Shown here: piece after piece, positions 1 through 5,372 of the stretch
Numbering within the stretch: position 1 is the stretch's first letter
Layout: each line of letters opens with the position of its first letter
NCBI GenBank assembly: GCA_037384885.1
Contig: JARRNO010000136.1
Location: 1-6,147 of the forward strand
Reading direction: 5' to 3'
Source: JARRNO01 sp037384885
GTDB lineage: Bacteria; Acidobacteriota; UBA4820; DSQY01
Length of the DNA stretch: 6,147 bases
Notes under the pieces: generated by a model
Told to the model about the DNA's origin: nothing
Databases searched by the model: none
What the model saw: only the letters and a program-made list of their open reading frames with translations
Program-made: the position numbers and the translations under genes

Positions 1-248
1 GCCTCGTCCATGGGCGGGAGCCTGCTCATCAATTCCTTCGCGAAGTCGGCGTTCCCCAGCTGGGTGTGGAGAAAGGTCAGCCCCACGCCGAGAAAGAGCC
101 AGGGCAGCAGGGCGATGACGATCAGCAGGATGAAAACCCGGCGCTTCAGGTAGGGGCGGATTTCCTCGCGCCAGAGCGGGATCCAACGCCGTTTGGCGCG
201 GGTGCGGATGCCGTCGTAGCTTTCGTATCCCTGGTCGTATATCGGCAT
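1..248 (-). CDS. ABC-2 type exporter permease, N-terminal part (truncated by window edge)
   Basis: The minus strand encodes about 82 residues beginning MPIYDQGYESYDGIRTR, open to the left edge. The first ~40 residues are polar and basic (TRAKRRW, YLKRR) and look cytoplasmic. They are followed by a hydrophobic stretch at about residues 41-60 (VFILLIVIALLPWLFLGVGL) that should be the first membrane helix. The ATG follows directly after the TGA of the upstream ATPase gene, and a GGGAG ribosome binding site lies five bases before it (complement of 254-258), so the start is well supported and translation is probably coupled. Being the partner of an NatA-like ATPase, it is inferred to be the membrane subunit of an ABC-2 exporter. 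The substrate cannot be told from this fragment. Confidence 0.75.
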   Translation of the reverse strand, partial: MPIYDQGYESYDGIRTRAKRRWIPLWREEIRPYLKRRVFILLIVIALLPWLFLGVGLTFLHTQLGNADFAKELMSRLPPMDE

Positions 249-1166
249 TCAAGCTCCCTTCCGCAGGGCCTGGAGAAATACTTCCTCCAGGGTCGTCCGT
301 TCGTGAACGAGGCGATGAATGGTCCCGTCGAGGCCCTCCGTGAGGGCAAAAAGGTCTCGTGGGCCGTTCTCTGCGGGAAGCACCAGGCGCAGTAAACCGT
401 TCTCGCCGGTTTTGACCTGCCAGCCTTTCTCCTCCAGCAGGTGGATGAACGTTTCCCGGTCGCCCTGCCACTGGACGAGAAAGTGCTGGCTTTCACCGCG
501 GCTCCAGTCCTCTACGCCAACCTGGGAAACGACTTCTCCCTGGTGAAGAATGACGACTTGTGTGCAGACCGCTTCCACGTCCTTAAGGATGTGGGTGGAC
601 AGCAGGACTGTTTTGCCCTTGTCCGCCACGTCCCGGCAGAGGTCCAGCATTTCCTGCCGGCCGGTGGGGTCCATGCCGGCCGTGGGTTCGTCGAGCAGGA
701 GCAGTTCGGGGTCGTGAACCAGAGCGGCCGCCAGCTTCAGCCGCTGCTGCATGCCGGTGGAATAGGTCTGAACCTCGCGATAGCGGCTTTCTCCCAGCCC
801 CACGTATTGGAGAACTTCGTGGGAGCGCTCGATGGCGGCTCGGCGGGGAAGGCCGGAAATCTCACCGAGGAACGCCACCCAGCCCACGCCGGTCATGCCG
901 CTCCGGAGCCCCTCCTTTTCGGGGACGTAGCCGATGCGGTCGCGCAGCGAGGCGCCGAGACGGCCCGTTTCTTCCCCCTTGAGAAGAAATTTTCCCTTGG
1001 AGGGAGGCACGAGGTTGAGCAGCGCCTTGATGAGGGTGGTTTTCCCGGCGCCGTTGGGACCGAGAAGGCCCACCGCGTTCGCGTCAAGATCGAAGGATAC
1101 TCCCTTGAGGACCTCGGTGGAACCGTAGCTGACATGAACGTCCTGTGCCGAAAGCATGGTCTCCAT
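249..1166 (-). CDS. ABC-2 type transporter ATP-binding protein
   Basis: A 305-residue ATPase that would power an ABC-2 exporter at the inner membrane. Visible motifs are Walker A GPNGAGKT (residues 36-43), the Q-loop region YVPEKEGL (80-87, with E where many families have Q), an ABC signature of the form YSTGMQQR (135-142), Walker B LLLLDEP (155-161) with D-loop AGMDP, and the H-switch STH (H192). The YSxGM signature is typical of the NatA/CcmA-like group. Residues ~220-305 form the extra C-terminal region common in this group and end LEEVFLQALRKGA. The gene is complete, of normal length, and directly followed by its permease. The start could be M1 (1166) or M4 (1157); M4 has GGAG three bases upstream, while M1 coincides with the predicted transcription start of a TATAAT promoter. 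Family assignment is firm; the cargo is unknown. Confidence 0.92.
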   Translation of the reverse strand: METMLSAQDVHVSYGSTEVLKGVSFDLDANAVGLLGPNGAGKTTLIKALLNLVPPSKGKFLLKGEETGRLGASLRDRIGYVPEKEGLRSGMTGVGWVAFLGEISGLPRRAAIERSHEVLQYVGLGESRYREVQTYSTGMQQRLKLAAALVHDPELLLLDEPTAGMDPTGRQEMLDLCRDVADKGKTVLLSTHILKDVEAVCTQVVILHQGEVVSQVGVEDWSRGESQHFLVQWQGDRETFIHLLEEKGWQVKTGENGLLRLVLPAENGPRDLFALTEGLDGTIHRLVHERTTLEEVFLQALRKGA

Positions 1167-1172
1167 GCCCCC

Positions 1173-1178
1173 ATTATA
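1173..1178 (-). promoter_or_regulatory. Perfect -10 box (TATAAT) for the exporter ATPase gene
   Basis: The minus strand reads GCGTATAATGGGGGCATGG, a perfect TATAAT inside an otherwise GC-rich stretch. With standard geometry, +1 falls at about 1166, exactly the A of the first possible ATG of the exporter ATPase. No convincing -35 hexamer is visible 16-18 bases upstream. The mRNA would be leaderless for M1, or carry a 9-base leader with GGAG for M4. A chance match is possible, but its placement between divergent genes supports it. Confidence 0.45.
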
Positions 1179-1291
1179 CGCAAGCGGCCGGCAAGAGTTG
1201 CAGAAAAAACAGACAGACGGGAGATTGACTCCGTGTTTCGCCCGGGGACCGGCCCGCCCATGCGGGGACGGAACGCGGCGGCAGGAGCCGC

Positions 1292-1322
1292 TTGATTGCG
1301 GCGGGCGGTGCGGTCCGATAAT
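1292..1322 (+). promoter_or_regulatory. Possible sigma-70-type promoter for the diguanylate cyclase gene
   Basis: TTGATT (1292-1297) matches four of six -35 bases, and GATAAT (1317-1322) matches five of six -10 bases. The 19-base spacer is longer than ideal. The -10 overlaps the AT palindrome. If used, transcription would begin near 1329 and leave a leader of about 100 bases before the GGDEF gene. Only base matching and position support this. Confidence 0.3.
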
Positions 1323-1329
1323 ATATTAT
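1318..1329. repeat. Perfect 12-bp A+T palindrome (ATAATATATTAT)
   Basis: ATAATATATTAT is its own reverse complement and sits alone in a GC-rich intergenic region between divergent genes. It could be an operator, an easily melted -10 region readable in either direction, or chance. No regulator-binding family can be assigned from sequence alone. Confidence 0.6.
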
Positions 1330-1429
1330 GGAAGTGAGAGGCAGTCTTTTCTGGAGGGGGTGAAGGTCCGATTAAACCCACTCCCCGGCGTCTCGGAATG
1401 TTCAGTCCGCCAGCACGCGAGAGTCGAGG

Positions 1430-2323
1430 ATGTGCCCATTGCGGGTTGATATGGAAAACAGCGGCAATACGAGAGGAGTTCTCCTGAGATGGCTGGACCG
1501 GCTGGAAAGACTGCCGGACGGATGGATCCTCGGCGGTGCTGTGCTTCTTGTCGCCGTCATCGGTGTCCTTGATTTTCAGCTGGGATACGAATTCAACCTC
1601 GGGGTGCTCTACCTCATTCCCCTGGCCGTTACGACCTGGGTCTCCGGTCGGACCAACGGGACCGCCGTGGCCGTTCTGAGCGTCCTGGCCAATACCCTGG
1701 CCAACAACTTGGCGGGCCGGCCCCACTCACATCTTTTCTTCTACTTCTGGGACGCCTTTGTCCGGTTGGTGTTCTTCATTGTGGTCACCTACATCCTTTC
1801 AGGCCTCAAGAAGACGCTGGACCACGAGAAGGATCTGGCCAGGACCGATTTTCTGACGGGAGCGGTGAACCGCCGCCAGTTCTTTTCCCTGGTTCAGGCG
1901 GAATTGGAGCGCGGACGCCGCTATAACCGGCCGTTTTCCCTCGTCTATCTGGACATTGACGATTTCAAAGATATCAATGACCGTTTCGGCCACGCGGAAG
2001 GTGACAGGGTGCTCCAGCGGTTGGTTACCATACTCCGGGAACACCTTCGAACTCCGGACGTGGTGGCGCGCCTGGGGGGCGACGAGTTCGGCCTGATTCT
2101 CCCTGAGACGGGCGAAGAAGAGGCGGAGACGGTCATCCGGAAAATCCGGGAACGGTTGACGCGGCAGCTCGAAGAGGAAGGCTTTCCCGTCACCCTGAGC
2201 ATGGGTATGGTGACCTGTACCGAAAACTGCCCGTCCCTCGAGGACGCCTTAAGGCAGGCGGATCACCTCATGTACAGCGAGAAGCAAAAGGGCAAGAACG
2301 GCTTTACACACCGGCGGCTTTGA
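1430..2323 (+). CDS. Membrane-anchored diguanylate cyclase (GGDEF protein)
   Basis: Predicted to make cyclic di-GMP from two GTP at the inner membrane. The N-terminal half has about four hydrophobic segments (roughly residues 31-49, 56-73, 78-94 and 106-124) forming a small sensor or anchor module, then a short linker (~125-136) leading into the GGDEF domain (~137-297). Catalytic features are intact: DFLT (140-143), LDIDDFKDIND (174-184) with metal-binding D175, FGHAEGD (186-192), and RLGGDEF with GGDEF at 216-220. RTPD (207-210) lies five residues before GGDEF, matching the RxxD allosteric I-site, so product inhibition is expected. The start is uncertain: ATG 1430 has GAGAG six bases upstream, while ATG 1451 (M8) has only GGG. 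The gene is complete. The signal sensed is unknown. It stands alone, divergent from the exporter and upstream of the pst operon. Confidence 0.93.
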   Translation: MCPLRVDMENSGNTRGVLLRWLDRLERLPDGWILGGAVLLVAVIGVLDFQLGYEFNLGVLYLIPLAVTTWVSGRTNGTAVAVLSVLANTLANNLAGRPHSHLFFYFWDAFVRLVFFIVVTYILSGLKKTLDHEKDLARTDFLTGAVNRRQFFSLVQAELERGRRYNRPFSLVYLDIDDFKDINDRFGHAEGDRVLQRLVTILREHLRTPDVVARLGGDEFGLILPETGEEEAETVIRKIRERLTRQLEEEGFPVTLSMGMVTCTENCPSLEDALRQADHLMYSEKQKGKNGFTHRRL

Positions 2324-2352
2324 GGGGACGCTGTTTTAAAGCACCCTCGTCC
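2322..2352 (+). repeat. Inverted repeats after the diguanylate cyclase stop
   Basis: GAGGG (2322-2326) can pair with CCCTC (2344-2348), or alternatively GGACG (2326-2330) with CGTCC (2348-2352). An inner GCT/AGC flanks a TTTTAA loop. No T-run follows, so this is not a classical intrinsic terminator. It might be a transcript-end structure, or transcription may read through toward pstS. Confidence 0.3.
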
Positions 2353-2362
2353 GGCACCTGAA

Positions 2363-2381
2363 TCTTAATACTTTCTTAATA
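2363..2381 (+). promoter_or_regulatory. Candidate Pho box: tandem TCTTAATA repeat with 11-bp period
   Basis: TCTTAATA occurs at 2363-2370 and again, identically, at 2374-2381, so the copies are 11 bp apart, about one helical turn. Pho boxes bound by PhoB/PhoP regulators are tandem direct repeats with this same period. The core TTAATA-N5-TTAATA agrees better with the Bacillus-type TTAACA-like repeat and the cyanobacterial CTTAACCT-like repeat than with the E. coli CTGTCAT repeat, as I recall those consensuses. Its place just before a possible -10 and upstream of pstS fits an activator overlapping a weak -35. Function is inferred; the repeat itself is plain in the sequence. Confidence 0.55.
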
Positions 2382-2390
2382 ATTTCCAGC

Positions 2391-2396
2391 TATGCT
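2391..2396 (+). promoter_or_regulatory. Possible -10 of the pst operon promoter (TATGCT)
   Basis: TATGCT matches TATAAT at four positions and begins 10 bases after the end of the second repeat copy, the spacing seen in activator-dependent Pho promoters. No good -35 is present, as expected if the repeat replaces it. The start site would be near 2403, giving a leader of about 76 bases. Confidence 0.35.
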
Positions 2397-2421
2397 CCTG
2401 ATGAGAATGCGGGGAGACAGG

Positions 2422-2446
2422 GCCGGGTATCCCATCGGTGTCCGGC
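2422..2446 (+). other. Hairpin in the pstS leader
   Basis: GCCGG (2422-2426) pairs with CCGGC (2442-2446), and the stem can extend inward through G-U pairs and one C-G pair to a loop of about five bases (2432-2436). It lies inside the predicted untranslated leader, about 18 bases before the ribosome binding site. No T-run follows, so it is not a terminator. It could stabilise the 5' end of the mRNA or be incidental. Confidence 0.3.
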
Positions 2447-2465
2447 ATCATCCCTTGAAGACTGG

Positions 2466-2472
2466 AGGAGGT
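2466..2472 (+). promoter_or_regulatory. Strong ribosome binding site deciding the pstS start
   Basis: AGGAGGT lies six bases before the ATG at 2479. It favours that start over the in-frame ATG at 2392, which has no such site and overlaps the likely -10 element. Confidence 0.85.
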
Positions 2473-2478
2473 GGTTTC

Positions 2479-3558
2479 ATGCGGAACGGTCTCATGTCGC
2501 GGTTGCAGGGCCTGCTTTTCATGGTGGGATTGGTGGCGCTTGCGTCCTGCGGCGGGCCTTCGAAGCAGACTGTGCAAAAGCCCCAGGGCATGACCCTGAA
2601 CGGCGCCGGCGCGACCTTTCCCTATCCCGTTTACTCCCAGTGGGCCAACAAGTACGCTTCACTGACAGGCGTCAAGCTCAACTACCAATCCATCGGCTCG
2701 GGCGGAGGCATCGCCCAGATCCGGGCCAAAACCGTAGACTTTGGGGCTTCCGACGCTCCTCTGAAGGCTGAGGAACTGGACAAGGACGGCCTCATGCAGT
2801 TCCCCATGATCATGGGAGGCGTCGTTCCCGTCGTGCATTTGGAGGGGATCAAGCCCGGCGAACTGAAACTGACGCCGTCCCTGCTGGCGGACATCTACCT
2901 GGGGAAGATCACGCGCTGGGACGATCCGGCCGTGGCCAAAATCAATCCCGGGCTGAAGCTTCCCGGCAAGAGCATCACCGTCGTACACCGCGCCGACGGG
3001 TCCGGAACCACCTGGATCTTCACCAACTACCTGGACAAAGTCTCTTCCGAGTGGCATTCAAAGGTGGGCACGGCCAAGTCGGTCTCCTGGCCCACCGGCG
3101 TGGGCGGCAAAGGCAACGAGGGCGTTTCGGCCTATGTCCAGCGGATCGACGGCGCCATCGGCTACGTGGAATTCGCCTACGCGCTCCAGAACCACATGAC
3201 CTTCGTCCAGTTGCAGAACAAGGACGGCGAATTCGTGTCTCCCACGATGGAGAGCTTTACAGCCGCGGCGGCGAACGCCGATTGGAAGGACGCGCCCGGC
3301 TTCTACCTCGTCCTCACCGACCAGCCCGGCCCAAAGAGCTGGCCCATCACCGGCGCCTCCTTTATCCTGATCTACAAAAATCAGCCCGACGCTTCCAAGG
3401 CGAAGACGTTGCTGAAATTCTTCGACTGGGCCTACCGTCACGGAGGTTCCATGGCCGAAAAGCTGGAATACGTGCCCATCCCTCAGAACGTGGTGGAGCT
3501 CGTTGAAGCCCGCTGGAAAGAGGATGTGACGGCAGATGGGAAGCCCGTCCGGCCCTGA
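2479..3558 (+). CDS. pstS: Phosphate-binding lipoprotein of the Pst ABC transporter
   Basis: This protein captures inorganic phosphate outside the cytoplasmic membrane and delivers it to PstC/PstA. It has 359 residues, close to the family norm. The N-terminus is a signal peptide (MRNGLMSRLQGLLFMVGLVA) ending in a lipobox LASC with C24, so the mature protein is probably lipid-anchored. Recognisable PstS motifs follow: LNGAGATFPYPVYSQW (40-55), IGSGGGIAQI (72-81), VDFGASDAPL (86-95) with the ligand aspartate, LGKITRWDDPAVAKINPGLK (141-160), and HRADGSGTT (170-178) supplying the Arg, Asp, Ser and Thr that hold phosphate in E. coli PstS. GAIGYVEFAYA (225-235) and LKFFDWAYRHG (312-322) are also family-typical. 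It is the first pst gene, preceded by a Pho-box-like repeat and a strong ribosome binding site. All expected ligand positions are present, so the protein looks functional. Confidence 0.97.
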   Translation: MRNGLMSRLQGLLFMVGLVALASCGGPSKQTVQKPQGMTLNGAGATFPYPVYSQWANKYASLTGVKLNYQSIGSGGGIAQIRAKTVDFGASDAPLKAEELDKDGLMQFPMIMGGVVPVVHLEGIKPGELKLTPSLLADIYLGKITRWDDPAVAKINPGLKLPGKSITVVHRADGSGTTWIFTNYLDKVSSEWHSKVGTAKSVSWPTGVGGKGNEGVSAYVQRIDGAIGYVEFAYALQNHMTFVQLQNKDGEFVSPTMESFTAAAANADWKDAPGFYLVLTDQPGPKSWPITGASFILIYKNQPDASKAKTLLKFFDWAYRHGGSMAEKLEYVPIPQNVVELVEARWKEDVTADGKPVRP

Positions 3559-3585
3559 GCCAATGACGCCATCGGAGTAGAAGGG

Positions 3586-4530
3586 ATGAAGACCGGGACG
3601 GCCAAGCCGCGTTTTCAGAGAGCAGGCGATTCCATTTTCAAGGGCGCCGCCCTCTTCTGCGCCATTCTTGTCTTTCTCAGCATGGCCGGCATCTTCATTG
3701 AACTCGTCCGGAACTCGAGGCCCTCGATCCACAAGTTCGGGCTGGCTTTTCTCTGGACGGCGGCCTGGAATCCCGTCACGGAACATTTCGGTGCGCTCAG
3801 CAGCATTTACGGGACGCTCGTTTCCACGGCGATCGCCATGGTGCTGGCCATCCCCCTCAGCCTCGTGATCGCGCTGTTCCTTGTGGAGTTGGCGCCGCCG
3901 TGGCTGAGCCGTTACGTGGGCTATGGGATCGAGCTTCTGGCCGCCATCCCCAGTATCATTTACGGCATGTGGGGCCTGTTCGTTTTCGCGCCCTTCCTGG
4001 CGGATCACGTGCAGCCCCATATCCAGAAGGCCTTCGGATTTTTGCCCCTCTTCAAAGGCCCTCCCATGGGGATCGGAATGCTGACGGCCGGCATCATCCT
4101 GGCGCTGATGGTCCTGCCCTTTACCAGCGCCGTCATGCGGGATGTCTTCGCCATGGTGCCGCCGGTGGTGAAAGAGGCCGGATACGGCATGGGCGGCACG
4201 ACGTGGGAAGTGGCGCGAAAGGTCACCATCCGCTACGGCATCAAGGGGATGCTCGGCGGTGCGTTTCTGGGGCTGGGCCGGGCCATCGGCGAAACGATGG
4301 CCGTCACCTTCGTCATCGGCAACAACCACACCATTTCTGCGTCGCTCTTCGCTCCGGGCAACAGCATCGCTTCCACTTTGGCCAATGAGTTCACCGAGGC
4401 GTCCAATCCCATGTATCTCAGCTCCCTCGTAGAGCTGGGCCTGGTCCTCTTCCTCATCACCTTCGTGATTCAGATCATCGCCCACTTCTGGCTCAAGCGT
4501 CTCGGACGCAGTGCGGGGGAGGGCCGATGA
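3586..4530 (+). CDS. pstC: Phosphate ABC transporter permease PstC
   Basis: One of the two channel-forming inner-membrane subunits of the Pst phosphate importer. The 314 residues match the usual PstC length. About six membrane helices can be read, at roughly residues 18-41, 74-101, 112-138, 163-184, 222-244 and 280-302. The cytoplasmic coupling loop that contacts PstB is intact: EAGYGMGGTTWEVARKV (197-213), followed by the conserved GRAIGETMA (231-239). Other family marks are AIPSIIYGMWGLFVFAPF (120-137). GGAG at 3574-3577 precedes the ATG by eight bases, and the gene starts 27 bases after the pstS stop. Its TGA overlaps the pstA ATG by four bases. No defect is seen. Confidence 0.96.
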   Translation: MKTGTAKPRFQRAGDSIFKGAALFCAILVFLSMAGIFIELVRNSRPSIHKFGLAFLWTAAWNPVTEHFGALSSIYGTLVSTAIAMVLAIPLSLVIALFLVELAPPWLSRYVGYGIELLAAIPSIIYGMWGLFVFAPFLADHVQPHIQKAFGFLPLFKGPPMGIGMLTAGIILALMVLPFTSAVMRDVFAMVPPVVKEAGYGMGGTTWEVARKVTIRYGIKGMLGGAFLGLGRAIGETMAVTFVIGNNHTISASLFAPGNSIASTLANEFTEASNPMYLSSLVELGLVLFLITFVIQIIAHFWLKRLGRSAGEGR

Positions 4531-5372
4531 GGCTGAAATCCAAAGCCCGGCGCAAGGCAAGCGACCTTTCCATCAAGGTGTTTTCAACCTTCTCTGCGCT
4601 CCTTGGCATCTTTTTCCTCGGGTGGATCCTCTACGTCGTCATCCAGCGGGGTGCGGCGGCCCTGAACTGGAATTTCTTCACGCAGCTTCCCGCCCCGCCC
4701 GGGACGCCGGGAGGCGGATTGGCCAGCGCCATTCTCGGAACGCTCTATATGACGGTGATTGCCGGCGTGGTGGGGGTGCCGACCGGTATGCTCGCCGGGG
4801 TTTATCTCAGCGAATACGGGCAGCGGAGCCGGTTCGGGGCCTGGGTACGCTTCACGGTCAACGTCATGATGGGAATTCCTTCCATCATCATGGGGCTGTT
4901 CATTTACACACTCATGGTCGTCCCCTTCGGGCATTTTTCCGGGTACGCCGGAGGGATGTCGCTGGCGCTGTTAATCCTGCCCATTGTGGCTCGCACGACG
5001 GAGGACATGCTGACGCTGGTACCGAACTCCATGCGGGAATCCGCCCTGGCGCTCGGTGCTCCGCGATGGCGCGTCACCCTGGGGATCGTGTTTCGCGCGG
5101 CGCGGGTCGGCCTGATCACCGGGGTTCTCCTCGCCGTAGCGCGTGTGAGCGGAGAAACGGCGCCTCTCCTCTTCACGTCCCTCAACAGCCCTTACTGGCC
5201 CAAGTCCCTCAGCCAGCCCACGAGCAACTTGACGGTGACGATCTTCAACTATGCCATGTCGCCCTATAACGACTGGCAGCAGGCGGCCTGGGGCGCATCT
5301 CTTCTCATCATGGTTGGCGTGCTTTCCATGACCGTTCTGGCGAGATTGACACTGACGGGGAAAAAGTCATGA
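4527..5372 (+). CDS. pstA: Phosphate ABC transporter permease PstA
   Basis: Second channel subunit of the Pst importer, pairing with PstC. It has 281 residues, slightly shorter than E. coli PstA. Six helices can be read, at about residues 18-39, 67-93, 109-134, 142-157, 192-207 and 253-273. Family motifs include GIPSIIMGLFIY (116-127), the coupling loop ESALALGAPRWRVT (171-184), and ARVSGETAPLLFT (205-217). The start ATG shares ATGA with the pstC stop, and a GGGGGAGGG stretch (about 4515-4523) supplies the ribosome binding site. The stop overlaps the pstB ATG in the same way, so synthesis of the three proteins is probably coupled. The gene appears intact. Confidence 0.96.
   Translation: MRLKSKARRKASDLSIKVFSTFSALLGIFFLGWILYVVIQRGAAALNWNFFTQLPAPPGTPGGGLASAILGTLYMTVIAGVVGVPTGMLAGVYLSEYGQRSRFGAWVRFTVNVMMGIPSIIMGLFIYTLMVVPFGHFSGYAGGMSLALLILPIVARTTEDMLTLVPNSMRESALALGAPRWRVTLGIVFRAARVGLITGVLLAVARVSGETAPLLFTSLNSPYWPKSLSQPTSNLTVTIFNYAMSPYNDWQQAAWGASLLIMVGVLSMTVLARLTLTGKKS

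Larger units (their letters stand above)
1167..1429. other. Divergent intergenic region between exporter operon and diguanylate cyclase
   Basis: This 263-base stretch holds no gene I can support. It should contain the promoters for both divergent transcripts. Visible elements are the minus-strand TATAAT at 1173-1178, a short GC hairpin (GCGGC-AGGA-GCCGC, 1278-1291) with no T-run, a 12-bp A+T palindrome at 1318-1329, and a G-rich GGAGGGGGTG (1353-1362) that could pair imperfectly with CACTCCCC (1379-1386). I could not match the region to a known riboswitch, including the c-di-GMP classes. Confidence 0.5.

Noticed and set aside
441..1295. A 284-codon plus-strand frame opposite the exporter ATPase
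   Set aside because: The opposite strand has complete Walker A, signature, Walker B and switch motifs; this frame has none and is its shadow.
1328..1363. Small 11-codon leader frame beginning ATGGAAGTG
   Set aside because: There is no ribosome binding site, its start lies inside the palindrome/-10 region, and nothing suggests an attenuator.
1278..1386. c-di-GMP or other riboswitch ahead of the diguanylate cyclase
   Set aside because: Only short imperfect stems are visible, and the conserved unpaired bases of known c-di-GMP riboswitches were not found.
2353..2375. Sigma-54 promoter starting at GGCAC before pstS
   Set aside because: The required GC of the -12 element is absent at the correct distance; only AT-rich sequence follows.
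2392..2478. Longer pstS beginning at ATG 2392
   Set aside because: No ribosome binding site precedes it, it overlaps the likely -10 element, and it would put 29 extra residues before a clear lipoprotein signal peptide.
3058..4560. A 500-codon open frame on the minus strand opposite pstS and pstC
   Set aside because: It lies antisense to two certain genes, and its translation is rich in His, Gly, Arg and Asp without family motifs. Long antisense frames are expected in GC-rich DNA with biased third codon positions.
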